DNA from: Solen grandis
Lineage: Eukaryota > Mollusca > Bivalvia > Adapedonta > Solenidae
DNA: 64,000 nt
Assembly (NCBI GenBank): GCA_021229015.1
Contig: CM037792.1
Coordinates: 40,775,195 to 40,839,194 of the forward strand
Reading direction: 5' to 3'
Positions within the stretch are counted from its first letter, which is position 1. Each line of letters starts with the position of its first letter. The position numbers and the translations under genes are program-made. Of the stretch, positions 38,350 to 51,420 are shown piece by piece. Below the pieces are notes generated by a model. The model searched no databases, had not been told where the DNA came from, and saw only the letters and a list, made by a program, of their open reading frames with translations.

Positions 38350-40189
38350 AACATTCTATTCCTTATATATCACAATTTGAAGCATAAAAACTGATTTACA
38401 ATTATTCCAAAAAAGGATCAAATTTTGGACTGCCGTAATATGACCAAATCAAGTCCGATCTTCAAAACCTAAACATCACTGGAAAGGGCTATTCAAGAAC
38501 TAAAAACTTTTGTTTATATACTTTCAATAAAATATTTTTTGTTTTGGAGCTATTCGGAGCCGAATAAAAAACACAATTATCGTAATATGACCTTGACCTT
38601 TGAAATTTCATTTTAACTTTTTAATTGTGAGGCCCTTTAAAAACATAACAATACATAACTTGTGAAAATATCATGAAGAATGAACTAAAAATAAAGTCAG
38701 GAGCGACAAAAACATCTTTTCGAAATTTTAATTTTTCCTAAAATTTAGTGAAGTTTGACCGTTTCTAGAGACAAACCATGTATTTATTAAATTCGCTACC
38801 CCATATATTTTGTGCGTATATGTCTTGCAAATCATTTGCAGCAAACAGAATTCTTCTATCTGATGTCTAACAAAAACGGATACGTTTTTCGTACACATAC
38901 CCTCATCTGCACAGTTTTTTGCGAGTTCGAACTTTCAACCTTCCGTTGCTAGCTCAAAAAGTTTCAGCCACTCATACCTAGAAACTATCATATTTTATTA
39001 GGCTATCAACAAGAAACATAATGCAATAAACCGCATTTGGATCAGGCTTAACTTTTTGAGTTATAAGTAGAAGAGTGCTTTCAAGCTAAGCGCCCCCTAG
39101 CGGCAAAATGAGAAACAAAATTGATTACAATTTTTCCATTAGGTACCTAGCAATGCAGCAAATAGTTCAATCAAGTACGCAAGTCGCACTAGTCGAAAAT
39201 TCTATTTCTTATATATCACAATTTGAAGTATAAAAGATGACAATTATTTCGAAAAGGATCAAATTTTGGACTCCCGTAATATGACCAAATCAAGTCCGAT
39301 CTTCAAAAACTAAACATCACCGGAAAGAGCTCTTCAAGAACTAAAACTTTTGTTCAAATACTTTCTATAAAATATTTTTAGATTTGGAGCTATTTTATGC
39401 CGATAAAAAATAATAATAATTGGTATATGACCTTGACCTTTGCATATTATGCTTGATATTTTTTCTATGAATTTATTTGTTTTTATAAAAGTGCATAAAC
39501 AGTGAAATAATGATGAAGATTGAATAAAAAATAAAGTCAGGAGCTGCAAATAACCGTAAAAGTCATGCTTTGAAAATGTTGATTTTTCGAAAATATTGGT
39601 AAAGTTTGACCGCATACTGTGGACAAACCATGCATTTCTCAAAATCGCCACACCATATATTTTGTGCGTATATGTCTTGCGAATCACATGCAACAAACAA
39701 AATTCTCCTATCTCATCTCTAAAAAAAATGGGGACTTTTTTCGTAGACCTACCTTTATATCATCGTTTTTTGGAGATTCGAACGTTCAACCTCCTGTAGC
39801 ACGAAGTTTTATATACGCAAATAATTGAAACGTATCATATTTCATTAAGTTTCTGACAAGGAACACAATGCAAAAAACCGCATTTGAATCGGACCTCAAA
39901 TAACAGAGTTATTAGCCCTTAGTCATTTTTACAAAACGCCACCTAGCGGCAAAACTAAGACAAAAATGAAAATTTTCTCAACGTTAGATCAAATTGAGAT
40001 CTTCGGACAAAACTGGTAAAAAAATCAGAAAGTGACTTTTTTCTATCATGGTGATATGCCGTTCACAAAAAAAGGTTAGAAAAATAATAAAAAAAAAACT
40101 AGAACCGCAAAGCGGCATCTTGGTTTTCGCTTTAAAATTGACTAGTAAGAGTACTGGTTTCAACTGCAGACATAATTAATTGATATTAA

Positions 40190-41500
40190 CTTTATTCGAA
40201 TATTTTGTTAATTGATCAAATTAAGTCCGATCTTCAAAAACTAAACATCATTAGAACGATCTCTTCACAGACTAAAACTTTTGTTCATATACTTTCTATA
40301 AAATATTTTTAGATTTGGAGCTATTTTATGCCGATAAAAATAATAATAATTGGTATATGACCTTGACCTTTGCATATTATGCTTGTTTTTTTTTCTATGA
40401 TTTTATTTGTTTTGATAAAAAATGCATAAACATGAAATAATGATGAAGATTGAACAAAAAATAAAGTCAGGAGCAGCAAAAAAGAGAAAACATATGGATA
40501 TACAATTGTTTGATAAGAGGATCAAACTTTGGACTGTGGTCATTTGATCAAATGAAGTCCGATCTTCAAAACCTGAACATTAATGGAAAGATCTCCCCAC
40601 AAACTAAAACTTTTGTTCATATACTTTCTATAAAATATTTTTAGATTTTGAGGTATTTTATGCCGATATAAATAATAATAATTGGTATATGACCTTGACC
40701 TTTGCATATTATGCTTGCTTTTTTCTATGATTTTATTTGTTTGATAAAAATGCATAAACAGTGAAATAATGATGAAGATTGAACAAAAAATAAAGTCAGG
40801 AGCAGCAAAAAAGAGAAAACATATGGATATACAATTGTTTGATAAGAGGATCAAACTTTGGACTGTGGTCATTTGATCAAATGAAGTCCGATCTTCAAAA
40901 ACTAAACATTAATGGAAAGATCTCCTCACAAACTAAAACTTTTGTTCATATACTTTCTATAAAATATTTTTAGATTTGGAGCCATTTTATGCCGATATAA
41001 ATAATAATAATTGGTATATGACCTTGACCTTTGCATATTATGCTTGTTTTTTTTTCTATGATTTTATTTGTTTGATAAAAAATGCATAAACAGTGAAATA
41101 ATGATGAAGATTGAACAAAAAAATAAAGTCAGGAGCAGCAAAAAAGAGAAAACATATGGATATACAATTGTTTGATAAGAGGATCAAACTTTGGGACTGT
41201 GGTCATTTGATCAAATGAAGTCCGATCTTCAAAAACTAAACATTAATGGAAAGATCTCCTCGAAAACTAAAACTTTTGTTCATATACTTTCTATAAAATA
41301 TTTTAGATTTGAGCTATTTTATGCCGATATAAATAATAATAATTGGTATATGACCTTGACCTTTGCATATTATGTGTTGTTTTTTTCTATGAATTTATTT
41401 GTTTTATAAAAATGCATAAACAGTGAAATAATGATGAAGATTGAACAAAAAATAAAGTCAGGAGCTGCAAATAACCTTAAAAGTCATGCTTTTAAAATGT
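40190..41500 (+). repeat. Block of ~330-bp subunits in the satellite, block 1
   Basis: Subunits contain GCCGATAAAAATAATAATAA, ATGACCTTGACCTTTGCATA, AATGATGAAGATTGAAC and GTCAGGAGCAGCAAAAAAGA. GTCAGGAGC occurs at 40466, 40795, 41128 and 41457 (spacing 329-333 bp). Each is a deleted version of the long unit. Confidence 0.85.
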
Positions 41501-41994
41501 TAATTTTTCGAAAATATTGGTTAAGTTTGACCGCATACTGTGGACAAACCATGCATTTCCCGAATTCGCCACCCCATATATTTTGTGCGTATATGTCTTG
41601 CAGATCATATGCAACAAACAAAATTCTCCTATCTCATCTCTGAATAAAAATGGGTAGGTTTTTTGGTAGACCTACCCTTATTTCACAGTTTTTGCGAGAT
41701 TCGAACTTTCAACCTCCTGTAGCACGAAAGTTTTATATACGCAAATTTTTGAAACCTATCATATTTTCTTGGGCTATTTACAAGGAACATTGTGCAAAAA
41801 CCGCATTTGAATCGGACCTCAAATAATGGAGATATTGCTCATTAAATATTTTCATATAAAACGCCCCCTGGCGGGAAAATGAAAACAAAAATGAAAATTA
41901 TCTCGACGTTAGGATCATCTTCAAGTACTTGGTTATTACTGATAAAAGTTTCATAGATGTGGCTTTTCTCACCTCGGAGCTATGCCGTTCACAA

Positions 41995-42175
41995 AAAAGG
42001 GGAAGAAAAAAAAAGAAAAAAAAAAAAAGAAACAGAACGAGAACAATAGGTTTTCGCACAGCGATGCGAAAACCTAAAAAAAATAAAACAGAAGAAGAAC
42101 AATAGGTTTTCGCACTGCGAGGTGCGAAAACCTAACTAGAACCGCAAAGCGGCATCTTGGTTTTCGCTTTAACTT
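41995..42175. repeat. A-rich hairpin module 1 (two hairpins)
   Basis: Two near-perfect inverted repeats, at 42047-42076 (arms TAGGTTTTCGCA/TGCGAAAACCTA, 6-base loop) and 42103-42134 (13-base arms, loop TGCGAG), are embedded in poly-A. They are followed by CTAGAACCGCAAAGCGGCAT and TTGGTTTTCGC. The module sits at the junction between a long unit and a block of 330-bp subunits. Confidence 0.85.
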
Positions 42176-42229
42176 GACTAGTAAGTGTACTGGTTTCAAC
42201 TGCAGACATAATTGATTGATATTAACTTT

Positions 42230-43160
42230 ATTCGAATATTTTTGTTAATTGATCAAATTAAGTCCGATCTTCAAAAACTAAACATCATTAGAACGATCTC
42301 TTCACAGACTAAAACTTTTGTTCATATACTTTCTATAAAATATTTTTAGATTTGGAGCTATTTTATGCCGATAAAAATAATAATAATTGGTATATGACCT
42401 TGACCTTTGCATATTATGCTTGTTTTTTTTTCTATGATTTTATTTGTTTGATAAAAATGCATAAACAGTGAAATAATGATGAAGATTGAACAAAAAATAA
42501 GTCAGGAGCAGCAAAAAGAGAAAACATATGGATATACAATTGTTTGATAAGAGGATCAAACTTTGGACTGTTGTCATTTGAACAAATGACGTCCGGTCTT
42601 CAAAAACTAAACATTAATGGAAAGATCTCCTCACAAACTAAAACTTTTGTTCATATACTTTCTATAAACTATTTTTAGATTTGGAGCTATTTTATGCCGA
42701 TATAAATAATAATAATTGGTATATGACCTTGACCTTTGCATATTATGCTTGTTTTTTTTCTATGATTTTATTTGTTTTATAAAAATGCATAAACAGTGAA
42801 ATAATGATGAAGATTGAACAAAAAATAAAGTCAGGAGCAGCAAAAAAGAGAAAACATATGGATATACAATTGTTTGATAAGAGGATCAAACTTTGGACTG
42901 TGGTCATTTGATCAAATGAAGTCCGATCTTCAAAAACTAAACATTAATGGAAAGATCTCCTTGAAAACTAAAAACTTTTGTTCATATACTTTCTATAAAA
43001 TATATTTTAGATTTGGAGCTATTTTTTGCCGATATAAATAATAATAATTGGATAATGACCTTGACCTTTGCATATTATGTTGTTGTTTTTTTCTATGAAT
43101 TAATTTGTTTTATAAAATGCATAAACAGTGAAATAATGATGAAGATTGAACAAAAAATAA
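42230..43160 (+). repeat. Block of ~330-bp subunits in the satellite, block 2
   Basis: GTCAGGAGCAGCAAA at about 42501 and 42831, then GTCAGGAGCTGCAAATAAC at about 43162. Same subunit as block 1 and nearly the same flanks, so blocks 1 and 2 probably arose by duplication of a larger segment. Confidence 0.8.
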
Positions 43161-43729
43161 AGTCAGGAGCTGCAAATAACCTTAAAAGTCATGCTTTTAA
43201 ATGTTGATTTTTCGAAAATATTGGTTAAGTTTGACCGCATACTGTGGACAAACCATGCATTTCCCGAATTCGCCACCCCATATATTTTGTGCGTATATGT
43301 CTTGCAGATCATATGCAACAAACAAAATTCTCCTATCTCATCTCTGAATAAAATGGGTAGGTTTTTGGTAGACCTACCCTTATTTCACAGTTTTTGCGAG
43401 ATTCGAACTTTCAACCTCCTGTAGCACGAAAGTTTTATATACGCAAATTTTTGAAACCTATCATATTTTATTGGGCTATTTACACGGAACATTGTGCAAA
43501 AACCGCATTTGAATCGGACCTCAAATAATGGAGATATTGCTCATTAAACATTTTCATATAAAACGCCCCCTGGCGGGAAAATCAAAACAAAAATGAAAAT
43601 TATCTCGACGTTAGGATCATCTTCAAGTACGTGGTTATTACTGATAAAAGTTTCGTAGATGTGGCTTTTCTCACCTCGGAGCTATGCCGTTCACAAAAAG
43701 GGGAAGAAAAATAAAAAAAAAAAAAAAAA

Positions 43730-44120
43730 AAACTAGAATCGCTATTGCGATATCATCGGTTTTCGCAAAAGCAATTCCATTCAGTTCACGAGTCACATGT
43801 TTCGAAAAACATATTTCTTCGTTCAATGGCATTTTGAATACTGTTGAATACAGTGATCTTTCAAACATTTTTGTCGCAATGTTTAACCAGACTTTTTACC
43901 AAGAAGAAAACTTTTAAGTATTACCTGTCTGTAATGTAGTCGCTAACTTGAAAACTTTTTTAGAGACTTCGGGTACTGCAACATTATATGTGTGTGTTGC
44001 TTTATGAGGGTGACATACGACAATTGTACTCGATAAACAACAATTGCAAACGACACACAACAGTATAAAATGACACGCGACAATGCGATATGCCACTTAA
44101 CATTATAACGAACTAATGTT
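43730..44120. repeat. CTAGAATCGC module and following non-satellite insert
   Basis: After poly-A, CTAGAATCGCTATTGCGATATCATCGG-like sequence begins (shown here in short: ATCGC and GCGAT arms). A block with CATTCAGTTCACGAGTCACA and ACTTCGGGTACTGCAACATT follows. The same block recurs at 50658-51420, where its first part is in three tandem copies. Confidence 0.65.
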
Positions 44121-45299
44121 GCAGTGAATTACTATTATTTCATGAAATATCGCATAAATATTTTAGTGTTGTTTCAAATTGATGTCACCAAGGAACAGAA
44201 TGCAAAAAATTGCATAAAAATCAGACTTTAATTATTTTAGTAATAAAGGGTGATTCAAGCCAAGCGCCCCCCTAGCAGCAAAATGAGAAACAAAATTGAG
44301 TAAAATTTTACTATTAGGTACCTAGAAAAGCAGCAAATGGTTCAATGAGCATACAAGTCGCACTAGTCGAACATTCTATTTCTTATATATCACAATTTGA
44401 AGCATAAAAACTGATTTACAATTGTTCTAAATAGGATCAAACTTTGGACTGCCGTAAAATGACCAAATCAAGTCCGATCTTCAAAAACTAAACATCACTG
44501 GAAAGGGCTATTCAAGAACTAAAACTTTTCGTATATACTTTCAATAAATATTTTTGCTTTGGAGCTATTTGTGGCCGAATAAAAACACAATAATCGTAAT
44601 ATGACCTTGACCTTTGAAATTTCATTTTAACTTTTTAATTGTGAGGCCCTTTCAAACATAACAATACATAACTTGTAAAAATATCATGAAGAATGAACTA
44701 AAAATAAAGTCAGGAGCGACAAAAAACATCTTTTCGAAATTTTAATTTCTCCTAAAATTTAGTGAAGTTTGACCATTTCTAGAGGACAAAGCATGCATTT
44801 ATTAAATTCCTACCCATATACTTTGTGCATATATGTCTTGCAAATCATTTGCAGCAAACAGAATTCTTCTATATGATGTCTAACAAAAACGGATAGGTTT
44901 TTCGTACACATACCCTCATCTGCACAGTTTTTTGCGAGGTTCGAACTTTCAACCTTCCGTTGCTAGCTCAAAAAGTTTCAGCCACTCATACCTAGAACCT
45001 ATCATATTTTATTAGGCTATCAACAAGAAACATAATTCAATAAACCGCATTTGGATCAGGCTTTAACTTTTTAAATTATAGGTAGAAGAGTGCTTTCAAG
45101 CTAAGCGCCCCCCGGCAAAATAAAAATTGAGTAAAATTTTACCATTAGGTACCTAGCAATGCAGCAAGTAGTTCAATCAAGTATACAAGTCGCACTAGTC
45201 GAGCATTCAATTTCTTATATATCACAATTTGAAGCATAAAAATTGATTTACAATTATTCCAAAAAAGGATCAAACTTTGGACTGCCGTAAAATGACCAA

Positions 45300-46215
45300 A
45301 TCAAGTCCGATCTTCAAAAACTAAACATCACTGGAAAGAGCTCTTCACAGACTAAAACTTTTGTTCATATACTTTCTATAAAATATTTTTAGATTTGGAG
45401 CTATTTTAATTATGCCGATAAAAATAATAATAATTGGTATATGACCTTGACCTTTGCATATTATGCTTGTTTTTTTTTCTACGAATTTATTTGTTTTATA
45501 AAAATGCATAAACAGTGAAATAATAATGAAGATTGAACAAAAAATAAAGTCAGGAGCAGCAAAGAAGAGGAAACATATGGATATACAATTGTTTGATAAG
45601 AGGATCAAACTTTGGACTGTGGTCATTTGATCAAATGAAGTCCGATCTTCAAAATCCAAACACCAATGGAAAGATCTCTTCACAGACTAAAACTTTTGTT
45701 CATATACATTCTATAAAATATTTTTAGATTTTGAGGTATTTTATGCCAATAAAAATAATAATAATTGGTATATGACCTTGACCTTTGCATATTATGCTTG
45801 ATTTTTTTCTATGAATTTATTTGTTTTATAAAAATGCATAAACAGTGAAATAATGATGAAGATTGAACAAAAAATAAAGTCAGGAGCAGCGAAAAAGAGG
45901 AAACGTATGGATATACAATTGTTTGATAAGAGGATCAAACTTTGGACTGTGGTCATTTGATCAAATGAAGTCCGATCTTCAAAATCTAAACACCAATGAA
46001 AAGATCTCTTCACAGACTAAAACTTTTGTTCATATACATTCTATAAAATATTTTTAGATTTTGAGGTATTTTATGCCGATAAAAATAATAATAATTGGTA
46101 TATGACCTTGACCGTTGCATAATATGGCTGATTTTTTTTCCATGATTTTATTTGTTTTATAAAAATTCATTAACAGTGAAAAAATGATGAAGATTGAATA
46201 AAAAATAAAGTCAGG
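45300..46215 (+). repeat. Block of ~330-bp subunits in the satellite, block 3
   Basis: GTCAGGAGCAGC at about 45550 and 45880, then GTCAGGAGCTGC at about 46211. Interior words are as in blocks 1 and 2, with CCAAACACCAATGGAAAG as a block-specific variant. Confidence 0.82.
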
Positions 46216-46779
46216 AGCTGCAAATAACATTAAAAGTCATGCTTTGAAAATGTTGACTTTTCGAAAATATTGGTAAAGTTTGACCGCATACTGTGGACAA
46301 ACCATGCATTTCTCAAAATCGCAACACTATATATTTTGTGCGTATATGTCTTGCGAATCATATGCAACAAACAAAATTCTCCTATCTCATTCCTGAAAGA
46401 CGTGGATAAATTTTTCGCAGACCTACCCTCATTTCACAGTTTTTTCGAGATTCGAACATTCAACCTCCTGTAGCACGAAAGTTATATATACGCAACTTTT
46501 TGGAAACTATCATATTTTATTAAGTAACTGACAAGGAACGCAATACAAAAAACCGCATTTCAATCGGACTTCAAATAACAGAGTTATTAGCCCTTAGTCA
46601 CTTTTACAAAACGCCCCCTAGCGGCAAAATTAAGACAAAAATGAAAATTTTCTCGACGTTAGGATCAAATTCAGATCATAGGACAAAACTGGTAAAAAAA
46701 TCAGAACTGTGACTGTTTCCTATCTTGTTGATATGCCGTTCACAAAAAAGAGACGGAAAAATAATAAAAAAAAAAAAAA

Positions 46780-46955
46780 AAAAAAAAAATAAAACAGAAG
46801 AAGAACAATAGGTTTTCGCAAGCGATGCGAAAACCTAAAAAGAAACAGAACGAGAACAATAGGTTTTCGCACAGCGATGCGAAAACCTAAAAAAAAAAAA
46901 AAAAACAGAAGAAGAACAATAGGTTTTCGCACTGCGAGGTGCGAAAACCTAATAA
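46780..46955. repeat. A-rich hairpin module 2 (three hairpins)
   Basis: Hairpins at 46809-46837, 46860-46889 and 46920-46951 have TAGGTTTTCGCA and TGCGAAAACCTA arms, separated by poly-A and CAGAAGAAGAACAA or CAGAACGAGAACAA spacers. Unlike module 1 it is followed by about 550 bp of sequence unlike the usual satellite unit (46960-47510). Confidence 0.85.
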
Positions 46956-46959
46956 TAAA

Positions 46960-47510
46960 AGTTTGGAGAAAGCCGTAATGACAAAGGCAATATGCTTATC
47001 GGTCCTGGTGTACACAATTGCATCCTAAAATGCACCTCATTCTCTCAAATACGCATCGCAATTCACCTTTCAACACGGGCAGTATTTCCTGCGTAGGAAC
47101 GTCCGGATAGAGGGTAACCAACCCAATAACCGCCTTCTTTTCTTACTTCAACTTGCTAGATTTTCGTGTACAAGCCCTTATCCGAAAAACATGAATATCT
47201 GCCATGTTTGTTGACGGAATCAACTGAAATTATCAGGACTTTTTGCACACCGTAGGCTACGGCATTTCTGCAAATTTCAACTTCATACGTCAACTTGCCG
47301 ATTTTATATGATTTTTTTAAGAATTCTTGCTTAAATATGCATGACGTCACAATCACGTGACCAAACAAATATTCCTTGCAGTATACATCACTTCACTTTT
47401 CAGTGTCTTAATCCTGAAGAAATCATAATTTTTGACTCAAAGTTCATGAAACTACAGCGTTTCAATTTCGTTAAAAGTACACTTTTCGCCTTTCTGCCAT
47501 AACTCAACCA
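46960..47510. other. Non-canonical insert within the satellite contig
   Basis: This stretch lacks the unit markers and includes ACGTCCGGATAGAGGGTAAC and GCATGACGTCACAATCACGT. The unit resumes near 47515 with CCGATCTTCAAAAACTTAAC. No frame with recognisable similarity; the longest is 70 codons on the minus strand. Confidence 0.55.
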
Positions 47511-50459
47511 ATTCAACCCCGATCTTCAAAAACTTAACATCACTGGAAAGAGCTCTTGAAGAACTAAAACTTTTGTACATATACTTTCAATGAAATATTT
47601 GTAGTTTTGGAGCTCTTTGGGGCCGAATATAAACACAATAATCGTAATATGACCTTGACCTTTTCATTTATTTTTTAACTTTTTAATTGTGAGGCCCTTT
47701 CAAACATAACAATACATAAATTGTGAAAATATCATGAAGAATGAACTAAAAATTAAGTCAGGAGCGACAAAAAACATGTTTTTGAAAATTTAATTTTTCC
47801 TAAAATTTAGTGAAGTTTGACCGTTTCTAGAGGACAAACCATTCATTTCTTAACTTCGCCACCCCATATATTTTGTGCGTATATGTCTTGCAAATCATTT
47901 GCAGCAAACAGAACTCTTCTATCTGATCTCTAACAAAAATGGATAGGTTTTTCGTAGACCTACCCTCATTTGCGCAGTTTTTTGCGAGGTTCGAACATTC
48001 AACCTTCTAAAGCTCAAAAACTTTCAGCGACACGTACCTCAAAATCTATCATATTTTATGAGGCTATCAACAAGGAACAGAATGCAACAAACCGCATTTG
48101 AATCGGACCTCAAATAACTGAGTTATTAGCCATTTATAAATTTCATACAAAACGCCCCCTAGCGGAAAAAGTAAGACATAAATGAAAATTTTCTCAACGT
48201 TAGGATCATCTTCAAATACGTGGTAAAAACTGATTAAAATTCCATAAATGTGGCTTTTCTGATCACGGAGATTTGCCGTTAACAAAAAAGGGTTAGAAAA
48301 ATAATAAAAACTAGAACCGCAAGCGGTATCTCGGTTTTCGCTTTTAACCTAATCAACTTGAACACTTTATTTCAACTCAGCCACAATTTTCAATATGAAA
48401 CAGAACGAAAAGGTTTTTGAAGACCTACTCTCATTTGCACAGTTTTTTTTTGCAATGTTAGAACATTCAAACTCTTCCAGCGCAAATATTTTCCCATACC
48501 CTGTCCCTTAAGGTTTTTGAAAAATCCATTTGAAAATTGAAACCATCACATTCTGTGGTGTTCAACAAGGAACAAAATGCTAAAACCGCATTTAATTTAA
48601 TTTTTTAAAAGAGTGATTTTAAGCAAAACGCCCTCTAGCGGCAAAATTAGAAACAAAATTGCAAAAACAGCAAATAGTTCAAACAAGTATATAAGTCGCA
48701 CTAGTTGAACATTCTTTTTCTTATATATCACAACTTGAAGCATAAAAACTGATTAACAATTATTCCAAAAAAGGATCAAACTTTGGACTGCCGTATAATG
48801 ACCAAATCAAGTCCGATCTTCAAAAACTAACATCAATGGAAAGAGCTCTTTAAGAACTAAAACTTTTGTTCATATACTCTCAATGAAATATTTTTAGTTT
48901 TGGAGCTATTTGTGGCCGAATAAAAACACAATAATCGTAATATGACCTTGACCTTTTCAATTCTTTTTTATTTTTTGAATTGTGAGGCCCTTTCAAACAT
49001 AACAATACATATCGTGTGAAAATTTCATGAAAAATGAACAGAAAATAAAGTCAGGAGCGACAAAAAACATGTTTTTGAAATTTTAATTTTTCCTAAAATT
49101 TAGTGAACTTTGACCGTTTCTAGAGGACAAACAACGCATTTCCTTAATTCTCCACCCCATTTATTTGGTGTGTATACGTCTTTCAAATGGTATACCGGAG
49201 ATAGAATTCTTCTATCTGATCTCTAACAAAAACGAATAGGTTTTTCGAAGACCTACCCTCATTTGCACAGTTTTTTTTTGTTTTTGTTTTTTTGCAAGGT
49301 TCGGACATTCAACCTTTCGTAGCTCAAAAGCTTTCAGCCACATGGACCCTCAATTCCTATCATTTGTTATTATGCTATAAACAGGGAACAGAATGCAAAA
49401 AAAAAACGCATTCGAATAGGACTTCAACTTTTTGGGTTATAAGCAAAAGAATGATTTCAAGAAAAGCGCCCCCTAGCGGCAAAATGAGAAAGAAAATTGA
49501 TTAAAATTTTACTGTTAGGTATATAGCAAAGAAGCAAATAGTTCAATCAAGTATACTAGTCGCACAAGTCGAACTTTTTATTCTTATGTATCAGAAATTG
49601 AAGCATAAAACCTGAATTACAATTATTCCAAAAAAGGATCAAACTTTGGACTGCCGTAATATGACCAAATCAAGTCCAATCTTCAAAAACTAACCATCAA
49701 TGGAAAGGGCTCTTGAAGAACTAAAACTTTTGTCCATATACTCTTAATGAAATATTTTTAGTTTTGGAGCTATGTGGGGCCGAATAAAAACACAATTATC
49801 GTAATATGACCTTGACCTTTTCATTTATTTTTTAAATTTTTAATCGTGACGCCCTTTCCGACATAACAATACATAACTTGTGAAAATTTCATGAAGAATG
49901 AACCAAAAATAAAGTCAGGAGCGACAAAAAACATGTTTTTGAAATTTTAATTTTTCCTTAAACTTAGTGAAGTTTGACCGTATCCAGAGGACAAACCCTG
50001 CATTTCTTAAATTCGCCACCCCATATATTTTGTGCATATATATGTCTTGCAAATCATTTGCAGCAAACAGAATTCTTCTATCTGTTCTCTAAAAAAAATG
50101 GATAGGTTTTTCGTAGACTTACCCTCATTAGCACAGTTTTTTGCGAGGTTCGAACATTCAACCTTCTGTAGCTCAAAACTTTCAGCGACACGTACCCTCG
50201 AAACCTATCATATTTTATGAGGCTATCAACAAGGAACACAATGCGAAAAACCGCATTTGAATCGGACCTCAAATAACTGAGTTATTAGCCATTAATAAAT
50301 TTCATACAAAACGCCCCCTAGCGGGAAAAGTAAAACATAAATGAAAATTTTCTCAACGTTAGGATCATCTTCAAATACGTGGTAAAAACTGATTAAAATT
50401 TCATAAATGTGGCTTTTCTGATCACGGAGATTTGCCGTTAACAAAAAAGGGTTAGAAAA

Positions 50460-50660
50460 ATAATAAAAAAAAAAAAAATAAAACAGAAGAAGAACAATAG
50501 GTTTTCGCACTGCGAGGTGCGAAAACCTAAAAAAAAAAAAAAAAAAAAAAAGAAGAAGAACAATAGGTTTTCGCACTGCGAGGTGCGAAAACCTAAAAAA
50601 AAAATAAAACAGAAGAAGAACAATAGGTTTTCGCACTGCGAGGTGCGAAAACCTAAAAAC
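50460..50660. repeat. A-rich hairpin module 3 (three hairpins)
   Basis: Hairpins at 50498-50529, 50564-50595 and 50624-50655 carry identical 13-base arms TAGGTTTTCGCAC/GTGCGAAAACCTA and loop TGCGAG. They are separated by poly-A of different lengths. CTAGAATCGC follows at once, as at the other junctions. Confidence 0.88.
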
Positions 50661-51420
50661 TAGAATCGCTATCGCGATATCATCGGTTTTCGCAAAAGCA
50701 ATTTACCTCAGTTCACGAGTCGCATGATTCGAAAAACATATTTCTTCGTTCAATGTCTTTCGAATACTGTTAACAGCGATCTTTCAAACATTTTTGTCGC
50801 AATATTTAAGCAGACATTTTACCCAAAAGAATAATTTTGAGTCTTACCTGTCAGTTATGTAGTCGCGATATCAATGGTTTTCACGAAAGCAATTCCATTC
50901 AGTTCACGAGTTGCATGATTCGAAAAACATTTCTTCGTTCAATGGCTTGTTGATACTGTTAACAGCGATCTTTCAAATATTTCTGTCGCAATGTTTAAGC
51001 AGACTTTTTACCCATAAGAATATTGTTGAGTATTACCTGTCAGTTATGTAGTCGCGATATCATCAGTTTTCACGAAAGCAATTCCATTCAAGTCACGAGT
51101 CACGAGTCGCATGTTTCGAAAAACATATTTCTTCGTTGAATGGCTTTTGGAATACTGTTGAATACAGTGATCTTTCAAACATTTTTGTAGCAGACTTTTT
51201 ACCAAGAAGAATACTTTTAAGTATTACCTGTCTTTTTACAGACTTCGGGTACTGCAACATTATATGTGTGTGTTGCTTTATGATGGTGACATATGACAAT
51301 TGTTCTCGATAAACAACAATTGCAAACGACAAACAACAGTATAAAATGACACGCGACAATGCGATATGCCACTTAACATTATAACGAACTAATGTTGCAT
51401 TGAATTACTATCATTTTCAT
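50658..51420 (+). repeat. Tandem copies of the TCAGTTCACGAGT block inside the satellite
   Basis: ATCGGTTTTCGCAAAAGCAA, CAGTTCACGAGTCGCATG and TTTCTTCGTTCAATG recur three times from 50670, 50866 and 51058 (spacing about 190-195 bp). Then comes GACTTCGGGTACTGCAACAT, as at 43970. Confidence 0.7.

Noticed and set aside
50292..50636. Hydrophobic minus-strand frame with repeated LLFFFF segments in the satellite
   Set aside because: Phenylalanine runs are the complement of poly-A, and the MRKP-type repeats are the hairpin modules.
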